Below, piece after piece: positions 31,404 to 43,884 of a DNA stretch of 64,000 bases. The stretch's first letter is position 1, and every line of letters begins with the position of its first letter. The notes under the pieces are model-generated. The model worked only from the letters and a program-made list of their open reading frames with translations, was not told where the DNA came from and ran no database searches. A program made the position numbers and the translations under genes. The DNA is from Lepidurus packardi (lineage: Eukaryota > Arthropoda > Branchiopoda > Notostraca > Triopsidae). Location of the stretch: positions 3,534,001 to 3,598,000 of the forward strand of contig JAKZAN010000004.1 in NCBI GenBank assembly GCA_023053545.1, in the 5' to 3' direction.

Positions 31404-34400
31404 CATCGATTTGTTGGGAAGTGTCTTGGAGTATTGTTCACCTTGGCGGGCCCAACAGAAAGCAAAACGGACGGGCAGAGAGGACCGGGTGGTGCTTCTC
31501 GTAGTCTAGGAGGAAGGTAAATATTGCTTTCACTGAATTTAAAATTATTTTTCTGGACTTTTCTAATTTTTGTTCTGGAAATATTCTTGAAGGTCTAGTT
31601 TATTCTAGATATTATACGACACATACTATGCAACGAATACTAGTCAAACTATGTATTCCTAAATGTTGGAAAAAGCGAGATTTTTTTATTATTATTGAAC
31701 GTTTTTATTATTATATTTTTTATATTTATGAGAAAGATGTTTCTGAAAAGGTTTCTAAAGTGCTTGAGGCGCAGCGTTTATTTAGGCAAATGATGCGAAT
31801 GACTTTCAAGGTTAATAATCAGTTGGAAAGCTGTTTTGTGTTTTCCCCGAGTTGACCTTGCTAACAGATTACTTGAATTTATTTTTCCCTGTAGAAAGAA
31901 AACCCTTGTGATTTTTTTAAAGTTTTTATGAAAGTGTTTTTTGAAAGGGACACGATAACTTTCTGCCGTTCACTGGTAGTGTTCCCAGATCTTCACGTAT
32001 TAATAATTTAAAAAGTGAAATATTTCTGTTAAATTTAGAAAGTACACGGCTTAGCGGATAAGTAATATTATAACCTTTATTTTCTGATCCAAATAGGGAC
32101 GATCCACGTTCCCTGTCCACAAGCGCACGCAGATGGATCCCTCCCAGTACTTTGAAACGAGATGCACACTCCCATGATAACAAAAATGACCTGATTTTCC
32201 GTAAAGTGCGTGGTATTCTGAACAAGCTTACTCCGGAGAAATTTCTCAAGCTCAGCGATGACCTCCTCAGCGTGGGCTTGGATTCTACCGTCGTTCTTAA
32301 AGGCGTCATTCTGCTGGTAAGCTTTCCATTTCGTTCTAGAATAGGAGAGAAAATATGACATGTTATCTAACACACCTTTTTTTCTTTCTTAAGATCTTCG
32401 AGAAAGCGTTGGATGAGCCCAAGTATAGTTCTATGTATGCGCAGCTTTGCAAGCGCCTATCCGACGAAGCTCCCAACTTTGAAACCCCTCCCAATCCCTG
32501 CACTTTCCGTCAGCTTTTGCTCAACAGGTGTCGTGTAGAGTTTGAGAACCGATCGCAAGCCAACACCTACTACGACAGTAAGGATGGGCCGCTGTCGGCC
32601 GAAGAAGAGGACCAGCGCCAGCTGGCCAAGCGCAAAATGCTCGGCAACATCAAGTTTATCGGCGAGCTGGGCAAATTGGAGATGCTACAAGACTCCATTT
32701 TGCACAAGTGTTGCTTGCAGCTGTTGGAGAAGAAACGCCGGGGCGGCATCCGTGAGATGGCGGAAGATTTGGAGTGCCTCAGCCAGATCATGAGGACCTG
32801 CGGACGCATCCTGGATAATGACAAAGGCCGTAACTACATGGACCAGTATTTCGACCGGATGAGTCAACTGGCGGTTAGCATGCGGCTCCCAGCCCGTATC
32901 CGCTTTATGCTGCAAGACTCGATAGACCTGCGAAACAATCGCTGGGTGCCGCGCAAAACGGCGTCCATTGACGGTCCCCGTACCATTCAGCAAATCCGTG
33001 AAGAAGCTGCGCGAGATGCTGGCATATACATACCGTCACCGGGCTCCATGGGAGGCCGAGGCGGTCCCAACGGCCCTGCTCCAGGCAACTTCAATATGTC
33101 CATGGGTGGCGCCGGGGCTGGCGGATTGTTTGGCAATCGCGGGCCCAAAGGCACCGGTTTGGACGTCGTTTTTGGATCTTTACCACTAGGCGCTGCCAGT
33201 ATTGGTACCGGACCTGGCGTCATTAGTCACATTAATGACCCTTTCGAGTAAATATATCTAAAAAAAAATAGCAAAAACTTGAGTATTTCTCTCGCTGCAA
33301 AGAAGGTCGAAATCTTTTTTGGTGGACAAAGAATTTATAGGTTTTCTAATAGATTTTGTTTACTTCTGTTAGGTATGAGCCCAGTGCTGGTTTGGGTAAC
33401 AATTACCGAGGCCGATCTTCGTATGGGCCGCCCTCTCAAAGTTTCTACAATGGAAACCGTCCCAACAACGGTGGAAGCGGTGGAGGCGGAGAAAGAGAGA
33501 GAGGAGGGTCTTCCCAGAATATACCTAATAATAAGCCACTTAATCTCCAGCAGCAGAATGCCAATAACGCTGCCAATGCTGCCAAGAATGACCTACCGCC
33601 CCGTTTCAAGAAAATGATGATGGCACAACAACGCAGCCAGGCCTCGAACGAAGAAGTGTCTCTAAGGCCGTCTGCGAATTCGATGGTTCTCAAACCGAAG
33701 ACGACTCCCACCTTACCGAAATCCGCATCAGCTTGTAAGTTATTTAACAGATCGAACTTTTAGTAAGAAACGATTTATGTGGTCCTTTTTTGTCACTTTT
33801 CTGCTCATCATATCACAGCTGGGCCATTGGGATTATTGGTAGACGCTGCTTTTCCAATAGGATCACAGCCATTGTTGCCCAAAATGACCCCCCCGTCGTT
33901 ACATAAGGAAGTCCCCATTTTGATCAAACAAGCCTCTGCCGACAAGAATCCGAAAAAGGATAAAGGACCCACCAAGGAGGAGTGGCTGAAAAAGATAGAA
34001 ACCTGGCTACAAGATCACTTGTCACGCAACAACCTGGACGAGACCGTGCAGTGTTTCAAAGACCTAAAGTTACCCGAACGCTATGTACCGGAAGCCCTCG
34101 TTACAATGATTGAAACCGTGTTGGATAAACCCGACTCGGACCGCGAAACTGTTTCGTGTGTTGTGGCGCGACTTAAACAGGAGTCGCTAGTGTCCTGCAG
34201 TCAGTTTTTGGATGCATACAGGGAAGTTCTGGCTCGCTTAACCGATTTGGAGCTTCATGTGCCTCGCGTCAAGTCTTACATTGCAGGTAAGAAAAATCAA
34301 AGCTGAAAAGCCAACTTGGTCGAACTAAAACATGAACTGATTTCTTTAAAATTAGGTTTTGCTGCGCGGGCGATCGGGCAAGAGCTTGTAACCTTATCCG

Positions 34401-35303
34401 ACATTGCCACGCCCCTCGAACATGGCGTCCACTATCCGCTGTTCCTGCTGACGCTGCAACAGTTAAACAAGGCTCAAAGCAAAGGCGCTCTTGTTCAACT
34501 TTTTAACAAATCCAAGATTAACTTGATGCAAATGTTGCCCGAAATGGACCGTACCAAGGACCGACTCACAGAAATACTCGAAGACCGGGATTTGACCTTC
34601 CTGTTCCCCTTGCTGCGCATCCAGTCCGACTTGAGCAAGCAGCTCAAGGCCGATCCTTCACCCACCCAATTTTATAAGTGGATCAAGGAAAATGTGGATG
34701 CGTCACAGTTCATTATACCCGGATTTGTCTCAGCTTTATTCACTGTCTTATTGAAGCATATTACCCAAGTAAAGTGGCCCTCTTGTTTTCTCTTTTTCCA
34801 CGGATTACGTAGAGAGAAAGGTTGTTCATGATGTAACCAATTCTTTTCTCAGGAGGCCGGGACAGGGGTAGAAGGCACTAGCGATCTTTCTTCTTGGGTA
34901 CCCGAGAAGACAGCAACCGAAAAGGAGAAGGATTTGTTGGAGAAGTACCGCCCAGTACTGCAAGCCTTTCTACATGACCATACTGTGCTGCAAGTGACAG
35001 CTTTATACGCCCTGCAAGCCTTCTGTCACGGTTTGCATTTCCCTAAAGGGATGCTGCTACGTTGGTTTGTCCAACTTTATGAGATGGAAATCGTTGAAGA
35101 AGACGCTTTCCTGAAATGGAAAGAAGACTTAAACGATGATACGCCAGGGAAAGGAAAATCTCTATTTCAGGTAAGTTTAATTTTTTCTTTAAAGTAAATT
35201 TTGAGTAAATTAGTATTTCGTCTCGTGGTTGATTTAGGTGAATCAGTGGTTGATGTGGCTTGAACAAGCCGAATCAGATGAAGAGGAAGAAGGAGATGCT
35301 TAA
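31404..35303 (+). CDS. EIF4G2: eIF4G-like translation factor NAT1/DAP5 (EIF4G2)
   Basis: This is an eIF4G paralogue lacking the eIF4E-binding region; it supports cap-independent initiation. Exons: 31404-31516, 32097-32316, 32394-33247, 33373-33734, 33819-34286, 34356-34768, 34853-35170, 35238-35303 (about 937 codons open; human 907). Domains: MIF4G (FRKVRGILNKLTPEKF through QDSIDLRNNRWVPRK), a Gly/Asn-rich linker, MA3 (from TKEEWLKKIETWLQ to GQELVTLSDIATPLEHG), and C-terminal W2 (FLHDHTVLQVTALYALQ to LFQVNQWLMWLE and an acidic tail). The conserved N-terminus (RRWIPPSTLKRD) and MIF4G start lie upstream of the first in-frame ATG (YSSMYAQL, near 32434), so initiation must be non-AUG or in an unseen exon. 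TTG at 31443-31445 in context ACC-TTG-G is the best candidate. Human DAP5 is known to start at GUG. Confidence 0.95.
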
Positions 35304-37797
35304 GAACAACCTGGAATCACATGGAAGGAATATACGAGTGAAGTTAATCCGTGACACGGTCTCAGTTAAAAGAAAAGAAAAAAAAGCGGCAAGAGAAATC
35401 GAGAGAGTAAAAAATGGAAGAGGAATTCCGAACGATAACCCATAAAAAAGGAAAAATTTGTGAAAAAAAGCTAAGCAAAGAAAAAATAGTGGAACTTTGC
35501 ACGTTTTTTGGTCGTCGTCTGCGCTTTGTGGAATGACTTGACTATTTTCCTGTCCAGATATACTTTTCACTTTGATTGCTGGGACTGAGTTATGACATCT
35601 CTTCTGTTTTTATTATAATTATTATTATTCCAGGTTAAAGTCGTCTAGTTCTTTTTTTTCCCCTTTCTTCCAATGAAATATGTAGAATTTTTCTCTCGTG
35701 TATTTGGGCTGAGGGATAGACATGCTGCGTTCTTTTGTGTCCTGAACGTTGTTTTTGTTTCTGATCACTTTTTATCCAATTTTCGTCAACTATTAGTATT
35801 AATTACTTTGTGAGCATAGTTTAGTAACGTACGGTCTTTATAAAATTTTGTGGCGACTGAAAGGCAAGGAGGGATGACCGTTTCAACGCACGAATGTAAC
35901 ATAACATGTGAGAACGTGTGTTGAGAAGAATGGAAGGTCGTATGGTTCTGGGCTTGCTGCATTCGCTTTGCCCCGTTTAGGGAAATTGCATTTAAACCAA
36001 ATGTAAAGGGAACGCAGCTGAGAGCGGCTTTTTGGGGTTGCCTAATTTATTTTTTTTTAAGCAAAGACGTATTTGTTAGGCGTTTGTTTTTATGTATGTA
36101 ACGAGGCTGCTTCTGATAATATAAAGCCCAAGTGCCCAAGAATTAATTGTTGTCATTGTTTCTGGTACGTGTGTGTAATAGTGTACGAATTGGGCGCCTT
36201 TTCAAGGGAGCGTGTACCGTAGTAACGCTATATTTCCTGCATGGCCCGTAAAACCTGTCACATCGCAAAAGATGCTTTTGGTATATTCTCTATGTGTGAA
36301 AAATTAAAACTTAGCTTCTTTTACATTTTTTAGATAGTCCTGATGTTAAGCAGTCAGGAGTTCTGTGAAAGGAATTACATTGAGCACGTGGACTTTTGCT
36401 TCGTTTTCTTTCTTAGTTATAAAGTGTGTATTTCTTTTGTTTGAAACACACGCAATTTATACAGTATTATTTTACCAGTTAACTAGTATACAAGAGGTTG
36501 AATTTGAACTGAAACAATGTACCAACTGATCAATAATGAATATTGTATTCTTCGGCTAGAACATGTAATGAGTATTTAATGTAGGAAGATCAACCAACAG
36601 AAAGTAAATACATTATGTCTGGGTCAGATGAAATATATGCAATAATTAATCAACATCGCTTAGGTTAATTACTGTATTGGGTTTCATCAACTATGCTGCT
36701 GTTTTGCCCCAGCAAACGAGTATTGTCCCGCCACAGCTTCTTTTAAAGAGAGACGCTACTCGCGGATTCAAAAGGAACATCCAACCGGCTCATGTTTGGA
36801 ATTCAATCCTTCAGGTACGGTAGCAAAGGGGAGTAAAGGGAGGACACGGCCCATGGCCAAAGCCGGATCCGCATTGGCTGTTCGGTCTATGCAGGGATCC
36901 AAGATGACGGCCTGGGCGTAGCTTTCATCTGTCAAGTTTGTTTGTGTTTTTGCTTCTCGGCGAACGTTTCTGCTATTGGAATGCTATTTCATATAATAAC
37001 CAACCATGTCGCCAGTTAATTGTGTTACCTTGATGGTCTTTAAATTGTCGTTTACTTTGCGAACACGTGTAGAAGCAACAGCTAGCCAAATTTAGCTTCC
37101 ATACTATTACGTATTAGAAGTAGCACGACACAACAGCTCCCAGACAGCGGCGAAGAAAATCATGTCTAGAACGGCACATGGGGATATCCTCCGTTTGGAA
37201 GGTAACGTACTCGGAATATTGCGTGTTTTATAGCCATGCCATGTACAATTTTATTGCACCTATATAGAGTTGTTGATGTAGAATCAATAACAAACGGAGA
37301 TGATACTGTATTTTGAGTAAGTGAGCGCTGAGATTTATAGAAAACAGCAGGATCTTTTACTGAAAGCTCAGCCACATTGTTCGGCTTGTATGTCAAGTTG
37401 ACACAGTTACGCCCTACAGTTTGTGGTTTTCCTTAATTGGTGTGTATTCCAAGCTTCATTTACAAAAGCTTTTAAACCTGGGGGGGGGGGGGGGGGGGGG
37501 GGGCACAGGACTATATTCATCCAAGTTCCGCTCCATTCAATTCCACACAATCATATAATTTTTATTAGTAACAGGGCGAACGCAGGAAAGAGTTCAGTGG
37601 GCGTGTTGCAAAACGATGGGCGTTGTCGCTTTTTTGGCAGCATACAGTCACTAGAGCTGATGTGATGGTCAGTTCTTGCTTTCCCACATCTGACTGTCTT
37701 CAGTTTCTTTGAGAACTGAACACCAACCAGGTCATGGGCTCTTTGCTGAGAATCCTTCTATTTCATTGAAGAAAAAACAAATTAAAAAATAAAGGTC
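35304..37797. other. EIF4G2 3' UTR and intergenic stretch before ATP8A
   Basis: The first part is the EIF4G2 3' UTR: AT-rich, with poly-T and candidate poly(A) signals such as AATTAAA near 36301. The rest has no recognised gene. A run of 24 G lies at 37480-37503. The open frames around it, including one that reads through the G-run as poly-Gly, are not supported by homology or splicing. Confidence 0.55.
37480..37503 (+). repeat. Homopolymer run of 24 G
   Basis: An uninterrupted run of 24 guanines is present about 295 bases before the ATP8A start codon in its longer isoform. Such runs are prone to slippage and can form G-quadruplexes, so length in the assembly may not be exact. Confidence 0.9.
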
Positions 37798-40700
37798 ATG
37801 GAACCTGTTACCTTGGATCTTGAGGTCGAGCGTCAACCCGAAGATCCCGACCGTGTGACAGTCGCATTTGCCAAGACCAGCAGCACCAGCAACCCTAGCA
37901 GCCCAAATTCAAAATCTAAGCGTAAAAGAGGACCTCGGCGGTTGCCTACCGTTTTTACCATCGAAGACGGGGAACCGCCAGTCGAAAGGCAGTCTAGGAA
38001 GGCTGGTAATGTAGTTTTCCTTATAAATTTCCCAATTTTAGATGGTAAAAGAAAAAAAAAAAGAAACAAGGTTACACACACATCTTTTGTATCTTTTACC
38101 CGCATCGCTTTACCTCTTACGCTGGTTTGAAATCGCCAATCGATTGTCCAACAACAATACGGAATGCGCGTGCGTACCGGAATAAGCTTATCAAGAAATT
38201 CGTTCAGCGTGCACGTTTTTGCGGCCGTTACGTTAGTTACGCACTTCCGGCTTAGTTCATAACGAACAGTTTTATCCTGGTAGTGATTATGGTACTAATC
38301 CAGCAACCTTATCTCTAGTTCTTACTACCTTGCTAGTTGATTTTGGAGGTTTAGTTCAGTTTCTAACACTGACATGCCGACAAACCTGTTGTGGTCCGTT
38401 GCCCTTAACGACAAAAGTGAACGACTGCGCCGTATTTGCTGAAGACGCACTTAGTATCAGACTGAACTGTCACCGAAAAAGTTGATTCCAGTTCCCAGTG
38501 ACCTTCTAATGATTGACTCCGAAAAGTCAGGCTCTCGAAAACTGATTTTGACGAAAGAAAAAGGGGGGATTTGACTTCCGTACCACTGTTTCCAAGGGAT
38601 GTTTGGGATTCAAAGTTGGCAAGCCACTTGTTGCTTTGTAATCCATTTAAAACTGTATTTTCAATCGACTCTTAAGAGTTCCCAGATATCACGATGGAAG
38701 TTGGTGCTAGAATAGCCCAATTAGTCAACAATTTTTACGACCAAGTTTTGGGCTGGGTTCGACCAGACCGTTCGGATCCTCGAAATTCGCGTAAGGGAGT
38801 CATTGCATGAGCTTTTACAAGGGCTAGTACCACGCCCTTCCTCTATAGTATGCTCGTATATAATCCTAATCTCAATAGGAATCCGATAAACAGTATTCCG
38901 GTATTAGAAACTATGCAACTCTATTGCATTACTTTTTCCGTTTCATGAAATCAACTTAAAACACATCACATGTATCAGTCTAGTTACTGTGTAAATTTTT
39001 AAGCATTTTTAACGGGGTGACAGGGGTCTTGGAATAAAAAAACTAAAAATGAAAGATATTGCGTTTTTATTTGCATTTTTTCACTTGTCTTCAGATGACG
39101 AGGAGGATCGGACATCTGGAGTCACGGAAGCAGCTGAGCCAGTTGAGCACCGTGTTATTTTCTTACACCCTGGCACAGGAAGCTCGTATCAACCCCAACG
39201 CTACTGTCACAACGCTATTTCCACGGCGAAATATTCATTCTTGTCCTTCTTCCCGTGCTTCCTTTTCGAACAGTTTCGGCGATACTCAAATTGTTTCTTC
39301 CTATTCATCGCTTTGTTGCAAGTAAATTTCATTATTGATAGCTTGATTTTTAGAAGTCTGGTGTCGGGCCTCCGTAGGCCTTCAACTATTACATAACAAT
39401 TAAAAAATTATTAATCCTTTTTTTTTTCTTTTTAAAAGCAAATTCCTGATGTATCCCCAACGGGAAGGTATACAACTCTAGTGCCATTAATTTTCATCTT
39501 GACGGTTTCGGCTCTTAAGGAGATTATCGAAGATTACGTAAATCTTGAGATGAAACGTTTAAACATGTTTAAATATACATATTCTTTATATTATTTACTT
39601 AGAAACGGCATCGTGCAGATGCAGAGACAAATCAGAGAGAAGTGGAAGTTTTGAGAGATACTCAGTGGCAATGGATGCGCTGGAAAGATATCTGTGTTGG
39701 GGATATAGTGAAAGTAAAAAATGATACCTTTTTCCCAGCTGATCTCTTCACTATCGCTTCCAGGTAAGGAAACCTTTAATTTCCTGCAACGTATGACAGT
39801 TGTATACCCATTGTATAACCATATTTGAACTTTTCCAGTGAACCCCAAGCCATGGCATATATAGAAACGGCGAATTTGGACGGCGAAACGAATCTCAAAA
39901 TTCGACAAGGGTTAAAAGAGACCGCGCACTTGATTGACACAAAAGAATTAAATCTGTTGTCTGGTACAGTGGAATGCGAATTGCCCAATCGTCACTTGTA
40001 CGAGTTTACTGGCAACTTGAAGCTAACTGGCAAGCAGTATGTCGTGTCTGTTGGGACTTTTTAGATGTCGAAATTAATTGGGAGTTTGTTACTCGCAGGC
40101 CGATACCGTTGGGTCCTGATCAAATCTTGTTAAGAGGCGCCAAGTTGAGAAACACGAAATGGGTGTTTGGGCTGGTTGTGTATACGGGCCATGAAACGAA
40201 ACTCATGAAGAATGCAGCCTCCGCTCCTCTCAAGCGTTCTACTGTGGATAAAGCTACGAATATCCAAATTCTCATGCTGTTCTTTTCGTTGATCGTGCTT
40301 TGCTTGGCGGCTGCCATTTGCAACGAAGTTTGGACGAGTACACGACTCAAAACGGATTGGTATCTTGGCTTAGAATGTAAAGTTCAGTTTCAATTTACTG
40401 TTTAGTTGGCCCTAGTTATTTTTCTTCTTCTTTTTTCGTTTGATATAACCAGATAACTCAACCGTAAACTTTGGATACAATCTTCTTACGTTCATAATCC
40501 TCTTCAACAACTTGATTCCCATATCGTTGCAAGTAACGCTGGAAGTTGTTCGCTTCTTCCAGGTAATTTTTCATAAAATTATACTTGAATGTCCTTTAAT
40601 ATTTATGGGTTTTCTTTACAGGCAATATTTATTAACATGGATGCCGAGATGTACCATGAGGAAACTGACACACCTGCGATGGCTCGTACCTCAAATTTGA

Positions 40701-43700
40701 ATGAAGAGTTGGGGCAGGTAAATACATAAAGTGATTTTGAATAATTATTTTTATATCGTGTAACTTTCAAGGTTAAATACGTGTTTTCGGATAAGACCGG
40801 CACTTTAACAAAAAACGTTATGGAATTTAAGCGATGTTCGATCGTTGGGGATGTTTTTAGCATCAACGGACAAAACTCATCTTCTGTGACCCAGGCAAAT
40901 TCATAAGCGCGTAAAAAAAACTAGTAATGAAAAACTTCTCTCTTTTTTTCTTTTGTTTTTGTAGTTGATTAAAGATGGTCATGCTAAAGCGCGGTATTAT
41001 CATGAATTCCTGAGTTTGATGGCTGTTTGTCATACCGTGATTCCCGAGATGGATCCGCGAAGCAATGAATTGCAGTACCATGCGGCTTCACCAGGTTTTT
41101 TTTCTTCTTAATTTTCGAGAGGGTATAACGTTTTATGTCCTAATAATTCCCCTAGATGAGAGAGCTTTGGTACGTGGAGCCCGTGAGTTTGGCTATGTTT
41201 TCGAGACACGCACACCGACGCACGTCATCGTCAATTGTAACGGCAAAAAAGAAGCCTTCCAAATACTCCATGTCCTCGAATTCTCCAGTAACCGCAAACG
41301 CATGTCCGTCATAGCGAGAAATGAAGCGGGGCATTTAAAACTTTACTGCAAGGGGGCTGATACAGTTATTTATGAGCGGCTTGGGCATGACCAGACATAC
41401 CGTGAAGTAACGCTGCAACATTTGGAAGTTTTTGCCCGGGAGGGTTTAAGGACGCTATGCTGCGCTATGGCAGACATCCCGGAAGATGTCTATGAGGTAG
41501 AAACATCCCCATGCTTACGTAAATAATCTTTTATTTTTTGCTTGTAGGAGTGGAAAAGAAATTTCTTTAAAGCATCCACGTCAATGCAGTATCGCGAAGA
41601 AAAACTGGAAGATGCTGCCAATCTTATCGAGAGAAATTTGGTTTTGCTTGGCGCCACTGCTATCGAAGACAAATTGCAAGACCAGGTACAACTTGTTGAA
41701 CAATGTACATCATGTTTCAATTTCTGTATTTTCTCTTCCAGGTACCGGAAACGATTGCAGCCCTTTTACAAGCTAATATTCATGTCTGGATGTTGACTGG
41801 AGATAAGCAAGAAACTGCCATTAATATCGCCCATTCGTGCAAACTGTTAACGCCTGGAAGATCGCTATTTTTGATCAATGAAGATTCACTAGACGTAAGT
41901 TCCAAACCATCAAACAAACATGGTTATCTTTTATTTTGTAAAGATTATTTTTTGTCTTTTTGTTAGGGGACCAGGGAAACGCTGTCAAGATACTTGGCAG
42001 ATTTGACGGAAACGGAGCGGAAAGAACGGGATGGAGCGTTGGTGATTGACGGAAAAACACTGAAATTCGCATTGAGCTGTGATGTACGAAGGGAGTTCCT
42101 GGAGTTATGCCTGAGCTGCCGGTCGGTGGTCTGTTGCCGAGTTAGCCCTTCACAAAAAGCTGAAGTGGTGGAGCTGGTAACCAGAGGAACCCAGGCAGTT
42201 ACTTTGGCTATCGGCGACGGAGCCAATGATGTGGCTATGATCCAGAAAGCTCATGTGGGTGTGGGTATTTCTGGCGTCGAAGGAATCCAAGCTGCTTGTG
42301 CCTCGGATTACTCTATCGGTATGGCTAGCGAAAATTGTGCAAGAAACATTTTGAATAATTTTTTTTTTTTTTTAGCACAATTTCGTTTCTTGACCAGACT
42401 TTTGTTTGTTCATGGCGCCTGGAATTACTCGAGGATGTGCAAACTTGTTCTCTATTCCTTCTACAAAAATATCTGTCTCTATGTTATGGAACTGTGGTTT
42501 GCAATTTATTCCGGTTGGTCAGGCCAAATTCTTTTTGAACGATGGACGATTGGCTTTTACAATGTGGTAAGTAGTTTTAACTTTTGTATGATTTGTTTAG
42601 AACAATGTTTTCTTTATTTAATGAGACTTTTTTTTTCTAGTTGTTCACTGCTGCCCCGCCATTAGCAATGGGTTTGTTTGACCGGTCCTACTCGGCAGAG
42701 ACATCGATGACTTATCCTGCATTGTATAAGTCGTCGCAATCGGGAAAGCATTTCAACGTCAAAGTCTTTTGGCTATGGATCATGAAAGCATTAATCCATT
42801 CGGTTGTGCTGTTCTGGTTGCCTTTAGAAGCATTCAAATTCGATGTCCTGTGGGGCAACGGGAGAGATGGAGGATACCTGGTGCTGGGCAATGCTGTCTA
42901 TACGGTACCCAGACTGTTTTGGAATTGTTTCTGTTTTCAAACTTTTGCGGAAACGTTAATCACGTTCATTTTTTAGTACGTAGTGGTGACGGTGTGCTTG
43001 AAAGCCGCATTAGAAACGTATGCGTTTACGTGGCTGACGTGGTTAGCCATTGGAGGATCCATGGCTACGTGGTTTCTGTTTTTTATCATCTATAGGTAGC
43101 TTTGAAGTTTAAGATTCCAATTTTGTATCTAATTATTGTTGTAGTAATTTGTGGCCAGCACTTCCCATCGGTGCCAATATGATAGGTATGGATCGCATGC
43201 TACTGGGATCGCTCGTATTTTGGTTGGGATTGATCTTGGTACCAGTTACCTGCCTTGTAGGAGACGTTTTCTATAAAGCGTAAGTAGTGAACTAGTTTCT
43301 GTGAAGCATTTTCTTACAATCGGTGCAAGTACTCTTTCTTAATTTTTTTCTTTTCTAGGGTTGCAAACACAGTTTTTGCCTCGCTAAATGACAATGTACG
43401 GTTGTTGGAAGTAAAGAGATCTGAACTGGGACGGATTGCTACCTCGGAATCCAAGCAAAGGTATATTACGATTTGTCTTGGCATATCTCATATATGACGA
43501 ACCGAGTTCTGGTGTTTGTAAATTTTTTTTCGCTTGGCCTGTGTTTTGGGTTGGTTTTTATTCGGTTTGAATAGCGGGGCACCAAAGCACATCACTAACA
43601 CTCGCTTGTTGTTAGGCTGACTGAAACGGCTAGATTGTTGAGGAACGTGAAGAATGTTTTCACAAGATCCACATCCTCTCCAGCTACCGTTGCTAACCGA

Positions 43701-43884
43701 GTTAATTTGGAAGTGGAGTTGTCACGTAATTAACAAGGATTTCTGGCATGAAAATGATGATTATCATTCTTTTTTGTTTCGGTTAGATGGCTACGCCTTT
43801 TCTCAAGAAGAGCACGGAGCAGTCAGTCAATCGGAGCTAGTACGGGCATATGATACGACAAGGCCCAAGCCTGTCGGCATGTGA
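37798..43884 (+). CDS. ATP8A: P4-ATPase phospholipid flippase, ATP8A class
   Basis: This flips aminophospholipids to the cytosolic leaflet, normally with a CDC50 partner. Twenty-one exons from 37798-38005 and 39095-39321 to 43787-43884 give 1,210 residues. Landmarks: [17 protein letters not shown] (TM1-2), actuator loop [35 protein letters not shown] (TM4 with the P4 signature region), phosphorylation loop [18 protein letters not shown], nucleotide-binding [12 protein letters not shown] and [32 protein letters not shown], and hinge [15 protein letters not shown]. The tail [17 protein letters not shown] with AYDTTRPKP matches the autoregulatory ATP8A C-terminus. The intron at 40895-40964 appears to use a GC donor. 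Intron 42319-42375 is 57 nt and stop-free. An alternative first exon lies at 38694. Confidence 0.96.
38694..38790 (+). CDS. ATP8A: Alternative first coding exon of ATP8A
   Basis: An ATG at 38694 opens 32 codons plus one base before a strong donor (GTAAGG at 38791). It begins [20 protein letters not shown]. The exit phase (1) is identical to that of the first exon at 37798-38005, so both splice in frame to the exon at 39095. Use of this exon would give a 1,173-residue flippase with a different cytosolic N-terminus. The two exons would be transcribed from separate promoters about 0.9 kb apart. The reading is supported by the splice site, phase and protein-like composition, not by transcript data. 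Confidence 0.65.

Larger units (their letters stand above)
29723..31509 (+). other. AUG uORF spanning the EIF4G2 5' exons
   Basis: The putative first exon (ending at 29781 before donor GTAAGTAG) contains an ATG at 29723. Spliced to the next exon at 31404 it gives a 54-codon frame that ends at TAG 31507-31509. That frame is different from the EIF4G2 frame and overlaps the first 35 or so codons of it. It is therefore an AUG uORF that terminates inside the main coding region. Peptide identity is not informative; only its position matters. The join is inferred from splice sites and is not proven. Confidence 0.5.

Noticed and set aside
32542..33223. Several antisense and alternate-frame open stretches over EIF4G2 exon 3
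   Set aside because: They are shadows of a GC-rich coding exon; only the MIF4G frame shows homology.
37423..37665. 80-codon frame reading the G-run as poly-glycine
   Set aside because: The frame exists only because of the homopolymer; no start context, homology or splice support.
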